Positions 45,059-53,905 of a stretch of 64,000 nucleotides of DNA are shown one piece after another. Below the pieces are notes generated by a model that made no database searches, was not told where the DNA came from, and saw nothing but the letters and a program-made list of their open reading frames with translations. The stretch is from Burkholderiales bacterium. Lineage in GTDB: Bacteria; Pseudomonadota; Gammaproteobacteria; Burkholderiales; Casimicrobiaceae. The translations under genes were made by a program, and so were the position numbers. The stretch spans positions 1-64,000 of the forward strand of contig JADYZP010000028.1 in the NCBI GenBank assembly GCA_020853025.1, written 5' to 3'. The stretch's first letter is position 1; each line of letters starts with the position of its first letter.

Positions 45059-45837
45059 GTGCACCGTTGCCCCTGCCCGTCCTCATCGCCTCGGGTCTTG
45101 CCGGCAAGACCGTGATCGTGACTGGCGGCAGCCGCGGCATCGGGCGCGCGATCGTCCTCCTGTTCGCTGCCGAAGGCGCCGACGTCACGTTTTTCTATCG
45201 CGACAACGCGGAGGCGGCGGCCGAGGTCGTGTCGTCGGCCGGAGCGGCCGTCCATGCGGTAGTGGCGGAGCGGGTCGACGTACGCGACGCCGCCGCCTGC
45301 GCCGCGGCGGTCGAGCGCGTCGCCGATCGCTGCGGCCGCATCGACGTGCTGGTGAACAACGCGGGAACGATTCGCGACAACCCGCTCGCCGGCTTCTCGG
45401 ATTCCGACGTACGGGACGTGCTCGACACCAACGTGACCGGCGTGTTCAACGTCACCCGCGCGGTGGCGCCGCACATGATCAGCAGGCGCAGCGGCCGCAT
45501 CGTCAACTTAAGCTCGGTGTCGGGCGAAAAGGGTGGCCGCGGGCAAACCAACTACGCGGCGAGCAAGGGCGCGATCAACGCGTTCACCCGGGCGCTGGCG
45601 GTCGAGCTGGCGCCGCGCCGGGTCACCGTCAACGCCGTGGCGCCAGGCGTGATCGAGACCGAGATGTCGCAGACGGTGCGCGAGTTGGCAGGCGACGAGG
45701 TCCGTGCACGCATCCTGCTGCGGCGCTTTGGGACGGCGGAGGAGGTGGCGTATGCCGTGTGGTTCCTGGCCTCCGATTACGCGAGTTACGTGACCGGCCA
45801 GGTGCTGACGGTGGACGGCGGATTCAAGATGGAGTAA
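45055..45837 (+). CDS. FabG-type 3-oxoacyl-ACP reductase (SDR)
   Basis: This 260-residue short-chain dehydrogenase has TGGSRGIG for NADPH binding, NNAG, an active-site serine in NLSSVSG and Y167-x3-K171. It should reduce the 3-oxoacyl-ACP made by the ketoacyl synthases below. The start is fixed by a four-base overlap with the enoyl reductase. A spacer of 64 bases with a perfect hairpin separates it from the carrier-protein gene. Confidence 0.85.
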   Translation: MSAPLPLPVLIASGLAGKTVIVTGGSRGIGRAIVLLFAAEGADVTFFYRDNAEAAAEVVSSAGAAVHAVVAERVDVRDAAACAAAVERVADRCGRIDVLVNNAGTIRDNPLAGFSDSDVRDVLDTNVTGVFNVTRAVAPHMISRRSGRIVNLSSVSGEKGGRGQTNYAASKGAINAFTRALAVELAPRRVTVNAVAPGVIETEMSQTVRELAGDEVRARILLRRFGTAEEVAYAVWFLASDYASYVTGQVLTVDGGFKME

Positions 45838-45851
45838 GTCGGACAACGATA

Positions 45852-45875
45852 GCGTCCGTGGACCGTAACGGACGC
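45852..45875 (+). promoter_or_regulatory. Perfect hairpin ahead of the acyl carrier protein gene
   Basis: Eight bases (GCGTCCGT) pair perfectly with ACGGACGC around an eight-base loop, 26 bases before the carrier-protein ATG. It could stabilise the downstream mRNA so the carrier protein is made in excess, or weakly attenuate transcription. Confidence 0.45.
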
Positions 45876-45901
45876 GGAGGCCGAGGAATGAGGGAGAGAC
45901 T

Positions 45902-46330
45902 ATGACAGCTACAGTAATCACGCAGGACGAGATCGACCAGGTGTTTCCGACCGTCGCCGCAACCATGGCCGATGCGCTCGGCTGCGATGTCGAGGACATC
46001 CAGCCCGACGTGTCGTTGATCGAGGGCCTCGACGCCGAATCGATCGACTTCCTCGACATGGTGTTCCGGCTGGAGCGCGCGTTCAAGATCAAGATTCCGC
46101 GCGGCAAGATCGTCGAGAACGCGCGCGGCACGCTGACCGAAGGCGAATTCGAGCAGAAGGGTGTCGTCACCGATGTCGGGATGTCCCAGTTGAAGGCCTA
46201 CCTGTCGGAGGTTCCGGCGGAGCGCTTCAAGTTGCCGATGAAGGTCGCCGATATTCCGCGACTGTTCACGCCGGAGACGTTTTGCAAGCTGGTCGTCCAG
46301 GCGCAGCGCGACACCAAGGCGGCGGGTTGA
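45902..46330 (+). CDS. AcpXL-like specialised acyl carrier protein
   Basis: This 142-residue acyl carrier protein is longer than housekeeping ACP (about 78). The phosphopantetheine serine is Ser47 in DAESIDF. The following stretch (FLDMVF, then KIKIP) closely resembles rhizobial AcpXL as I remember it, which carries the very-long-chain acyl of lipid A. A C-terminal extension of about 60 residues (from SQLKAYLSEVP) is extra and could dock a partner. GGGAGA precedes the ATG. It lies before dehydratase, ketoacyl synthases and acyltransferase. Confidence 0.88.
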   Translation: MTATVITQDEIDQVFPTVAATMADALGCDVEDIQPDVSLIEGLDAESIDFLDMVFRLERAFKIKIPRGKIVENARGTLTEGEFEQKGVVTDVGMSQLKAYLSEVPAERFKLPMKVADIPRLFTPETFCKLVVQAQRDTKAAG

Positions 46331-46412
46331 CAGCCGTCGATCAAGGCATGGCGGCGGCCGCCGCGCACGGCGTGACGCCAAGCGGATCCGGTCGATGCTA
46401 GAGGCGACCGCC

Positions 46413-47255
46413 ATGGACGATCGTTTCTCGGCATACTCGTTCGTTGACCGGATCACGACGCTGGAGCCGGGTCTGCGCGCCTGCGGCAGCTTCGCGATCC
46501 CGAGCGACATTGATGCATTCCCGCCGAGCCTGATGGGGGAGGCGGTAGGACAGCTCGCTGCGTGGGCGGCCATGGCGCACATCGGTTTTCGCCAGCGGCC
46601 GGTGGCAGCGCTGGCGCGCGACACGCGCTTTCTGCGCGTTGCGCACCCGGGAGACGTGCTCGACCTGACCGTCGATATCGAGAGCATCAACGACGAAGCG
46701 GTGTCGTTTCGCGGATTTGCGGAAATACAGGGCCAGCGCGCAATCGAGATGAACGATTACCTGGGCCCCTTGCTGCCCGTCGAGGATTTCGACGATCCGG
46801 CCGCGCTTTCCACCCGCTTCGATCTGCTGCGCGGAGCAGGCGCTCCACCGGGACGCTATCGTGGAATCGTGCGGCCGCGCGTGACGCGTGACGGCGGCGA
46901 GCACGGCGAGTCCGCGCGCGGCACGCTCCATGTGCCGGCAGCGGCGCGGTTCTTCAACGATCACTTTCCGAGGCGGCCGGTGTTCCCGGCCACACTCCTG
47001 CTCGATGCACAGATCGATTTCGCCTTGCAGCTCGCCGCCGAATCGCCGTTCTGGCCGGCGGGCAGCGTGCTGGTGCCGGTCCGCCTGACCAACGTCAAGG
47101 TGCGCGCATTCACGCTGCCCGGCCAGGCGCTCACCATTGCAGCGGAACTGCGTCCGCCGAAGGAGGGCACGCGCGTATGCACGCTGACGGCGCAGGCCGA
47201 AGGCAAGCAGGTCGCGACCGCGCGGGTGGAGATCGCGGCGCGGAACTCGACATGA
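46413..47255 (+). CDS. Double-hotdog 3-hydroxyacyl-ACP dehydratase-like protein
   Basis: This 280-residue protein is built of two hotdog folds. The second half has a FabZ/FabA-like active region, FFNDHFPRRPVFPATLLLD, with His184. The first half has the matching helix (FPPSLMGEAVGQLAAWAAM) without the His motif. It would remove water from 3-hydroxyacyl-ACP. The start at 46413 has GAGG nine bases upstream. An earlier in-frame ATG at 46395 is possible. Its position after the carrier protein parallels fabZXL in rhizobia. Confidence 0.78.
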   Translation: MDDRFSAYSFVDRITTLEPGLRACGSFAIPSDIDAFPPSLMGEAVGQLAAWAAMAHIGFRQRPVAALARDTRFLRVAHPGDVLDLTVDIESINDEAVSFRGFAEIQGQRAIEMNDYLGPLLPVEDFDDPAALSTRFDLLRGAGAPPGRYRGIVRPRVTRDGGEHGESARGTLHVPAAARFFNDHFPRRPVFPATLLLDAQIDFALQLAAESPFWPAGSVLVPVRLTNVKVRAFTLPGQALTIAAELRPPKEGTRVCTLTAQAEGKQVATARVEIAARNST

Positions 47256-47301
47256 ACCCTGCTGCCGTGTCCGTTACCTTGCCGTGGACGAGAGACCGCG
47301 G

Positions 47302-48630
47302 ATGATCCGCAATCCTGCGTCGACGCCACGCCGCCGCGTTGCCGTCACCGGCATCGGACTGGTCACGCCTGTCGGCAACGACGTCGCGACGACCTGGGAA
47401 GCACTGCTCGAAGGCCGAAGCGGTGCCGACACGATCAGTCTCTTCGATGCCAGCGGCTTTTCGACGCGCATCGCGGCCGAGGTGAAGAAATTCGCCAACG
47501 TGCTGGTCGTCGATCGCAGGCTCCTGAAGTTCACCAATCGCTCGCACCGCTTTGCGCTCGAGGCAGCGGAACAGGCGATGCGTGATGCCGGCATCCGGCC
47601 TACCCCCGACGACGCCCACCGTTGGGGCTGCGCCGTCGGCGCCGGCATGATGACGGCCGACTTCGACGACCTGCACGAAACGCACGCGTACGCGGCAGCG
47701 GCGGGCGAACTCGACGTCGACCTGCTCCTGTCCGACCGACCCGCCAACGATCCGCTGGTGTTCTGCCGCGGCCAGTCCGCTGCCGGATTGGCGCTGCTGA
47801 CGCGGCGCTTCGGCATCCACGGCTACGCGACGTCGGTGCACACCGCCTGCGCGTCCGGCGGCCAGGCGCTGGGCACGGCGCTGAAGGCCATCCGTCGCGG
47901 GCGGGTCGACCGCGTGCTGGCGGGCGGCTTCGATTCGATGATCAGCCCGGTCGGCATCGGCGGCTTCTGCCTGCTGTCGGCGCTCTCTCCCGACAACGAC
48001 ACGCCGCAGCGTGCGAGCCGACCGTTCGACGCGACGCGCAATGGATTCCTGCTCGGCGAAGGAGCCGGTTTCGTCGTGCTCGAGGAGTGGGAAAGCGCGC
48101 GTGCGCGTGGCGCGCGGATCTACGCCGAGCTGGCGGGCGATGGCAATTCACTGTCGAGCTATCGGATCACCGATTCGCCGCCCGACGGCGACGGCCCGAT
48201 CCAGGCGATGCGCCAGGCGCTGGCCGACGCGGGTGCCGCCGCCGCCGACATCGACTACATCAATGCGCACGGCACGTCGACCGGAATGAACGATCGCAGC
48301 GAAAGCGCGGCCATCCGCGCCGTATTCGGCACCGAGACCGATCGGATCGCCGTGAGCTCGACCAAGAGCACGATGGGGCACCTGATCGCCGCGGCCGGTG
48401 CGGTCGAAGGGGTCGTCTGCGCGCTGGCGATCGACCGCGGCGCGATACCCGTCAACGCGAATCTCGTCGAGCGCGATCCCGAGTGCAACCTCAACCTGGT
48501 CGCCGACGTGTCCCGGCGCGGAAGGCTGCGGATGACGCTGTCCAATTCCTTCGGTTTCGGCGGCTCGAACAGCTGCATCGTCATGCGCCGTCCGGAAGCG
48601 GTCGACGGACGCTCCGGCGCCGGGAGCTAG
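47302..48630 (+). CDS. Beta-ketoacyl-ACP synthase (FabF type) 1
   Basis: This elongating ketosynthase has 442 residues. The catalytic triad is complete: Cys183 (HTACASGG), His323 (NAHGTST) and His360 (KSTMGHLIAAAG, with Lys355). FGFGGSN closes the protein. It should extend an acyl chain on the dedicated carrier protein with malonyl units. The ATG at 47302 was preferred over a GTG 18 bases upstream. A second ketosynthase follows after a 74-base gap, as in the rhizobial fabF2XL-fabF1XL pair. Confidence 0.88.
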   Translation: MIRNPASTPRRRVAVTGIGLVTPVGNDVATTWEALLEGRSGADTISLFDASGFSTRIAAEVKKFANVLVVDRRLLKFTNRSHRFALEAAEQAMRDAGIRPTPDDAHRWGCAVGAGMMTADFDDLHETHAYAAAAGELDVDLLLSDRPANDPLVFCRGQSAAGLALLTRRFGIHGYATSVHTACASGGQALGTALKAIRRGRVDRVLAGGFDSMISPVGIGGFCLLSALSPDNDTPQRASRPFDATRNGFLLGEGAGFVVLEEWESARARGARIYAELAGDGNSLSSYRITDSPPDGDGPIQAMRQALADAGAAAADIDYINAHGTSTGMNDRSESAAIRAVFGTETDRIAVSSTKSTMGHLIAAAGAVEGVVCALAIDRGAIPVNANLVERDPECNLNLVADVSRRGRLRMTLSNSFGFGGSNSCIVMRRPEAVDGRSGAGS

Positions 48631-48645
48631 CGTGCAACGATGCCT

Positions 48646-48673
48646 ACGCTCGCGGCCCCCGAAGGGGGAGCGT
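48646..48673 (+). repeat. Intergenic hairpin between the two ketosynthase genes
   Basis: ACGCT pairs with AGCGT, and inside it CCCCC pairs with GGGGG around a GAA loop. Similar hairpins are common as interspersed repeats in betaproteobacteria, so this may be one. It could adjust expression between the two synthases. Confidence 0.4.
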
Positions 48674-48704
48674 CAGTTCCTTGGGGCGGTCCCGCGATAC
48701 TGAC

Positions 48705-49979
48705 ATGGCCGCGCCATCGATCGTCATCACCGGCAGCGGCGCCGTCTGCGCCGCCGGCGCGCAGCCGGACGACATACTGTCGATGGTGCTGGCGGGGCAG
48801 AGCGCGATCGCTCCCATTACGCAGTGGGACCATTCGCAATGGCCGACACACGTCGCCGGCGAGATCGCCGATTTCGACCCGCGCGCGATGGTCGCCGACC
48901 GCAAGCTGCACAAGCTCGTCAGGCGCACCGACCTGGTCGGACTTTACGCGGCAGGCCGTGCGATCGAGCGCTCGGGCATTGTCGCGCAGCGCGACGCGCT
49001 GCCGCCGGGTAAGGCGGCGGTCTACAGCGATCGCAGCGGGGTGATCGTCGGCTCCGGGGGCGGCAACTTCGAGAACCAGTACGATTTCTTTCCGCTGCTG
49101 ACGCAGGCGCGCGGAGAGCTTCCCGCGTTCGGTCGCGAACTGACCGACGTCGTCAATCCGATGTGGCTGCTGCGCACGCTGCCCAACAACGTGCTGGGCC
49201 ACATCGGGATCAAGTACGGCCTCAAGGGAACCAACGCCTGCATCACCAGCCACAGCGTCGGCGGATTGCTGGCGGTGATCGAGGCCTTCGAGGCTCTGCG
49301 CAGCGGCGAGGCCGACCGCGTCGTCGCCGTCGGGCACGAGACGCCGATCGAACCGCAGATGATTCTTTATTACTACCGGCTGGGGCTGATCGCCGCCGAC
49401 ACGCTGCGGCCCTTCGATGCGGCACGCGACGGCAGCCAGTTCGGCGAAGGAGCCGGCGCGCTGGTGCTCGAGACCGAGGCCTCGGCGCAGAGCCGCGGCG
49501 CGAGAGTGCTGGGCACGGTGCTGGGCAGCGGCAATGCGACTGAAGGCCACGGCCTGCTGGCGATTCGTGACGACGGCGACGGTCCCGCGCGCGCCATGGC
49601 GCAGGCGCTGGATGACGCCGGCATCGGCCCCGCCGACGTGGGCATGATCGTTGCGCACGGCAACGGCACGCGGACCTCGGACGCGTCGGAGGTGGCGGCG
49701 ATACGCACGGTATTCGGTGGCAACCCGCCGCCGGTGACCGGCTTCAAGTGGGCGTTCGGGCACCTGATCGCTGCTGCGGGCATTGTCGAAACCGTGGTCT
49801 CACTGGCGGCGCTCAAGTCCCGCGTGGTGCCCGGCATCGCGACCCTGCGCGAACTCGACCCCGAGTTCGCGGGTCTGCCGGTCGCCCTCGGCCCGCAGAC
49901 GCCGCGCAGCGACATCGCGCTGGTGTTGTGCCGCGGCTTCGCCGGCACCAACGCCGCGCTGCTGGTGCGTGCGCCATGA
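48705..49979 (+). CDS. Beta-ketoacyl-ACP synthase-like protein 2
   Basis: This second, divergent ketosynthase of 424 residues keeps the likely catalytic residues Cys179 (NACITSHSVGG), His318 (AHGNGT) and His353 (KWAFGHLIAAAG, Lys348). It does not look like an inactive chain-length factor. The region after the Cys differs from FabF, suggesting altered chain-length or partner specificity. It may form a heterodimer with the first synthase. Its stop overlaps the next gene (ATGA). Confidence 0.83.
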   Translation: MAAPSIVITGSGAVCAAGAQPDDILSMVLAGQSAIAPITQWDHSQWPTHVAGEIADFDPRAMVADRKLHKLVRRTDLVGLYAAGRAIERSGIVAQRDALPPGKAAVYSDRSGVIVGSGGGNFENQYDFFPLLTQARGELPAFGRELTDVVNPMWLLRTLPNNVLGHIGIKYGLKGTNACITSHSVGGLLAVIEAFEALRSGEADRVVAVGHETPIEPQMILYYYRLGLIAADTLRPFDAARDGSQFGEGAGALVLETEASAQSRGARVLGTVLGSGNATEGHGLLAIRDDGDGPARAMAQALDDAGIGPADVGMIVAHGNGTRTSDASEVAAIRTVFGGNPPPVTGFKWAFGHLIAAAGIVETVVSLAALKSRVVPGIATLRELDPEFAGLPVALGPQTPRSDIALVLCRGFAGTNAALLVRAP

Positions 49980-51217
49980 AGCCGGCGCAACGCTGCGGCA
50001 TCGACTCGGTCGAGATCGCGCGCATCGAGCGACTGTTGCGCGAGAACACGCCCGCCGATCTCGCGCGCTTGTTCAGCGCACAGGAATTGGCCGATGCCGG
50101 CGAAGGTCCGGGCCGCGCCGCCAGCCTGGCGGCGCGTTTCGCGGCCAAGGAAGCCTGCGTGAAGCTGTTTCCCCGAGAGGCGGCGCTGGCGCAGATCGAA
50201 GCGCAGGATTTCTCGGTTGTCCGCGACAACTACGGCGCGCCGCAGGTCGCGCCCGGTCCGCGCGCCGAAGCGCTGCTCGGCCGGCTTCGACTGGCGCCGA
50301 TCGGCCTCTCCATGACGCACGACCGGACGAGCGCGTCGGCGGTTGCAGTGACGCAGCCGCAGTCGCTCGAGGTGCCGCTGGCCGGCCGCATCATCTTTCG
50401 CTTGTTTCCGGTTCGCCGCCGCGTGGTTCTCGCCAACCTGCGCCGCGTCTATGGCGCTGGCCTTGCGGACGATTCGGTCGTCGACCTCGCCCGTGCGCAC
50501 TACGGTCATCTATGGCGGCTTGCCGGCGAATTCCTGCGCTTTCGCTTTCTGTCGCGCGAACGGCAGCTGGCGCTCGTGCGCATCGAGAATCTCGAAGCGT
50601 TCGTCGCAGCCTACGAACGGGGCAAGGGCGTGCTGCTGCTTACCGGGCACTTCGGCAACTGGGAAGTGGCGACCGTCGCCGGCATCGGCAGTTTTCCGCA
50701 TATGCGCGGACGGTTTCATTTCGTGCGCCGCGCGCTGAAGCCCGACTGGCTCGACCGCCTGGTGACGCGGCGTTTCCAGCGCGCCGGCTTCGGCGTGCTG
50801 CCCAAGCGCGGCTCGCTCGACGCGATGCTCGACCGGCTGGCGCACGGCGACGCGATCGTCTTCGCCTTCGACCAGCACGCGAGTCCGCCCGACGGTATCG
50901 CCGTCGACTTCTTCGGCACCCCGGCCTGGACCTTCAAGAGCCTCGCGATCATCGCGCTTGCCACCGGCGCGCCGGTGGTTCCGGCGACGAGCTGGCGGGA
51001 AGCCGACGGGCGCCACGTGCTGCGCTTCGAGGCGCCGGTCGCCGCGGTCGAGGACGCCTCCACCAGCGAGGCGATCCGGTTGACGACGCGCGCCTACAAC
51101 GAGGCGCTGGAGCGCCTGGTGCTGCGTCGGCCCGAGCAGTGGTACTGGGTGCACCGGCGCTGGAAGACCGCGGCACAGCCGGCGCGCCGGCGCAGGCTCG
51201 AAGGCGCGGGCGCATGA
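49976..51217 (+). CDS. Fusion of holo-ACP synthase (AcpS-type PPTase) and LpxL-type acyltransferase
   Basis: This is one 413-residue protein with two enzymes. Residues 1-125 are an AcpS-type phosphopantetheinyl transferase: GIDSVEIARIERL with Asp10, then RFAAKEACVKLF with Glu59, then SMTHDRTSASAVAV. Residues 130-410 are a lysophospholipid/lipid A acyltransferase with the HX4E motif at H225-E230 (HFGNWE), FVRRALKP and FDQHASPPDGIAVDFFGTPA. It would activate the carrier protein and transfer the finished acyl chain. The start is set by ATGA overlap. I know of no standard fusion of this kind. Confidence 0.85.
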   Translation: MKPAQRCGIDSVEIARIERLLRENTPADLARLFSAQELADAGEGPGRAASLAARFAAKEACVKLFPREAALAQIEAQDFSVVRDNYGAPQVAPGPRAEALLGRLRLAPIGLSMTHDRTSASAVAVTQPQSLEVPLAGRIIFRLFPVRRRVVLANLRRVYGAGLADDSVVDLARAHYGHLWRLAGEFLRFRFLSRERQLALVRIENLEAFVAAYERGKGVLLLTGHFGNWEVATVAGIGSFPHMRGRFHFVRRALKPDWLDRLVTRRFQRAGFGVLPKRGSLDAMLDRLAHGDAIVFAFDQHASPPDGIAVDFFGTPAWTFKSLAIIALATGAPVVPATSWREADGRHVLRFEAPVAAVEDASTSEAIRLTTRAYNEALERLVLRRPEQWYWVHRRWKTAAQPARRRRLEGAGA

Positions 51218-52164
51218 TCGACCTGCCGAGCTCGACGACCGTTGTCTCCGCGCTGGTGTCGTGGAAGGCGAGCTTCGTCTACGGCTACGTGGCGTGGGCG
51301 CTGTTCGTCCACTTTCGCGGGCGCGAGCGGCACAAGTTCCACAGGCAGCTGACCGACCATTCGACGGTGATCGCACCCTATAACGCGATCATGTACGGCT
51401 TCTCCGCGGTGCCCAACGAGCCTTACATCGACATCGCGAACTTTCCCGAATTGAAGCCGCTGTCCGACAACTGGCAGCTGATCCGCGACGAGGCGCTGCG
51501 GCTTTTCGACGAAGGGCATATCCGCGCGTCGGAGAAGTACAACGACCTGGGCTTCAACTCGTTCTTCCGCCGCGGCTGGAAGCGCTTCTATCTGAAGTGG
51601 TACGACGCGCCGCTTGCGTCGGCCGAGGCGCTGTGTCCGCGCACGGTCGCGCTGGTGCAGTCGATACCGTCGATCAACGGAGCGATGTTCGCGATGCTGC
51701 CGGCCGGCGGTGACCTCGGTCGCCATCGTGACCCCTTCGCCGGTTCGCTGCGCTATCACCTCGGCCTGTCGACACCTAACAGCGAGGCCTGCCGCATCGT
51801 CGTCGACGGCGTGCCCTATCACTGGCGCGACGGCGAAGCCGTGATGTTCGACGAGACCTACGTCCACTGGGCGGAGAACCGGACCGGCGTCGATCGTCTG
51901 ATCCTGTTCTGCGACGTCGAGCGGCCGCTGACCAGCCGCGCGGTCACGAAGCTCAACCACTGGATCGAGCGCACCTTCGTGCGCGCGAGCCAGACGGAGA
52001 ACGCACCGGGCGACAAGGTCGGGCTGCTGAACCGGATGTTCGGCGTCGCCTATTACGTGCGGCTGCCGGCAAAGGCACTCAAGCGCTGGAACAAGTACGT
52101 CTACTATGCGGGCAAGTGGCTGCTGCTGGCGGTGATCCTGTACTTCGTCTTCTTCCATCGGTAG
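51214..52164 (+). CDS. LpxO-like aspartyl/asparaginyl beta-hydroxylase family membrane protein
   Basis: This Fe(II)/2-oxoglutarate oxygenase of the aspartyl/asparaginyl beta-hydroxylase family includes LpxO, which hydroxylates a lipid A acyl chain. The iron ligands H171-x-D173 (GRHRDPF) and H218 (YVHWAENRT) are present, with the 2-oxoglutarate arginine nearby. Hydrophobic segments at both ends (about residues 12-33 and 298-314) anchor it in the membrane, as in LpxO. The start overlaps the previous stop (ATGA). It would hydroxylate the acyl chain made by this locus. Confidence 0.85.
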   Translation: MIDLPSSTTVVSALVSWKASFVYGYVAWALFVHFRGRERHKFHRQLTDHSTVIAPYNAIMYGFSAVPNEPYIDIANFPELKPLSDNWQLIRDEALRLFDEGHIRASEKYNDLGFNSFFRRGWKRFYLKWYDAPLASAEALCPRTVALVQSIPSINGAMFAMLPAGGDLGRHRDPFAGSLRYHLGLSTPNSEACRIVVDGVPYHWRDGEAVMFDETYVHWAENRTGVDRLILFCDVERPLTSRAVTKLNHWIERTFVRASQTENAPGDKVGLLNRMFGVAYYVRLPAKALKRWNKYVYYAGKWLLLAVILYFVFFHR

Positions 52165-52221
52165 CGGGTTGCGCGCATCCGGCGCGCAGCACCGGGTTCT
52201 GCCGTCGACCGGAAATCATTC

Positions 52222-52998
52222 ATGCTCGAACTCCTTGCGCGCCCTGAAGTCTGGATCGCCTTCGCGACGCTGACCGCACTCGAACTCGTTCTCGGCATCG
52301 ACAACATCATCTTCATCTCGATCCTCGTCGACAAGCTGCCCGTCGAACGCCGCGAGTTCGCGCGCAAGCTGGGGTTGTTCCTGGCGATGTTCATGCGCGT
52401 CGGGCTTCTGCTGGTGCTGTCGTGGCTGATCGGACTGACCGCCCCGCTGTTTTCGGTGTTCGACGAGGTGATATCGGGGCGCGACCTGATCCTGATCCTC
52501 GGCGGGCTCTTCCTGCTGTGGAAGAGCACGATGGAGATCCACCACCTGATGGAAGGCGAGGAGGGCAGCGTGTCGAAGGCGGTCGTGTCGACCTTCGGAG
52601 CGGTGATCGTGCAGATCATCATCATCGACCTCGTCTTCTCGTTCGATTCGATCATCACCGCGGTGGGAATGGTCAACGAGCTGCCGGTGATGGTGGCGGC
52701 GGTCATCGCGTCGGTTGCGCTGATGATGGTGTTCGCCGGCGCAATCGGGCACTTCGTGTCGGCGCATCCGACGATCAAGATGCTGGCGCTGTCGTTCCTC
52801 GTCGTCGTCGGCGTCGCGCTGATCGCCGAGGGACTCGATCATTCGGTGCCGAAGGGCTACATCTACTTCGCGATGGCGTTCTCGCTCGGCGTCGAGATGC
52901 TCAACCAGCGAATACGCCGGAAGGCCGACAAGCCGGAACATCTGCACCGAAAGTACGCCGATGCTGCGAAGTCGCCGCCGGACAAGGGAACGGAATGA
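52222..52998 (+). CDS. TerC-family integral membrane protein
   Basis: This 258-residue inner-membrane protein of the TerC/Alx group has about seven to eight transmembrane helices. The conserved metal-binding acidic motifs ELVLGIDNIIFIS and DLVFSFDSI are present. Family members export manganese or support metalation of secreted proteins. It lies 57 bases after the acyl locus on the same strand but is probably separate. No yybP-type riboswitch fits into that short gap. Confidence 0.9.
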   Translation: MLELLARPEVWIAFATLTALELVLGIDNIIFISILVDKLPVERREFARKLGLFLAMFMRVGLLLVLSWLIGLTAPLFSVFDEVISGRDLILILGGLFLLWKSTMEIHHLMEGEEGSVSKAVVSTFGAVIVQIIIIDLVFSFDSIITAVGMVNELPVMVAAVIASVALMMVFAGAIGHFVSAHPTIKMLALSFLVVVGVALIAEGLDHSVPKGYIYFAMAFSLGVEMLNQRIRRKADKPEHLHRKYADAAKSPPDKGTE

Positions 52999-53024
52999 GC
53001 GCTTAAGGGGCGTGGCAACACCCG

Positions 53025-53783
53025 TCAGCCGCGACCTACGAACGGCATCTTGGTCGCCATGATGGTCATGTGCTGAACGTTGGCGTCGAGCGGCAGACCC
53101 GCCATGTAGACGACGGCGGAGGCGACGTGCGCGACGTCCATCAGCGGCTCGATCGCGATCTCGCCGTCGGCCTGCGGCACACCCTTCGCCATCTGCGCCG
53201 CCATCTCGGTGCCGGCGTTGCCGATGTCGATCTGGCCGCAGGCGATGTCGTACTTGCGTCCGTCGAGCGACGTCGACTTGGTGAGGCCGGAAATCGCGTG
53301 CTTGGTCGCCGTGTACGGCGCGGAATTCGGCCGTGGCGCGTGCGCCGAGATCGATCCGTTGTTGATGATGCGGCCGCCGCGCGGCGACTGCTCCTTCATG
53401 ATCCTGATCGCCTGCTGCGTGCACAGGAACGCGCCGCTAAGGTTGATGTCGACGACGCTCTTCCACTGCTCGAAGGAAAGTTCTTCGAGGCCGACGGCCG
53501 GCGCGCCGACGCCTGCGTTATTGAACAGCACATCGAGGCGGCCGAACTCGGCACGAAGCTTCGCGAACAGCGCCGCGACCGACTGGGGGTCGGCGACGTC
53601 GGCGGGCACCGCCAGCCCGCGGGCCGCGTGCGCGCCGGCCGACGCGATCGCCTGCTCGAGTGGTTCGCGCCTGCGCCCGGCAAAGGCGACGCGATAGCCG
53701 GCTTCGAGCAGCGCGACGGCAGCGGCGCGGCCGATGCCGGTGCCGGCGCCGGTCACGAGCGCGGTCTTGGTCTTGGATTCCAT
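53025..53783 (-). CDS. SDR-family oxidoreductase
   Basis: This 252-residue short-chain dehydrogenase has TGAGTGIG for cofactor binding, the NNAG motif, a serine in NNGSISAH and YxxxK in APYTATK. The GRRR after the second strand suggests NADP. The start at 53783 has AAGGA upstream. The substrate is unknown. It converges on TerC with about 26 bases between stops. Confidence 0.87.
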   Translation of the reverse strand: MESKTKTALVTGAGTGIGRAAAVALLEAGYRVAFAGRRREPLEQAIASAGAHAARGLAVPADVADPQSVAALFAKLRAEFGRLDVLFNNAGVGAPAVGLEELSFEQWKSVVDINLSGAFLCTQQAIRIMKEQSPRGGRIINNGSISAHAPRPNSAPYTATKHAISGLTKSTSLDGRKYDIACGQIDIGNAGTEMAAQMAKGVPQADGEIAIEPLMDVAHVASAVVYMAGLPLDANVQHMTIMATKMPFVGRG

Positions 53784-53905
53784 CGAGTGTCCTTGGCGTG
53801 GTGACGAAGGGAATCGGCCGGCACGGCGATCGCGTCGACGGTGCCTACTCTCGAGTGGAGCGACGATTCCGGTAGTGCCTGAATCGCCGCACGCGGGTGC
53901 AGGCG

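Noticed and set aside
49976..51217. Reading the AcpS-acyltransferase gene as two separate genes
   Set aside because: No stop or new start with a ribosome site occurs between the domains. The frame is continuous from the ATGA overlap to 51217.
52165..52221. yybP-ykoY type manganese riboswitch before terC
   Set aside because: The gap is only 57 bases and lacks the conserved loop sequences. It holds only a short GCGCGC hairpin.
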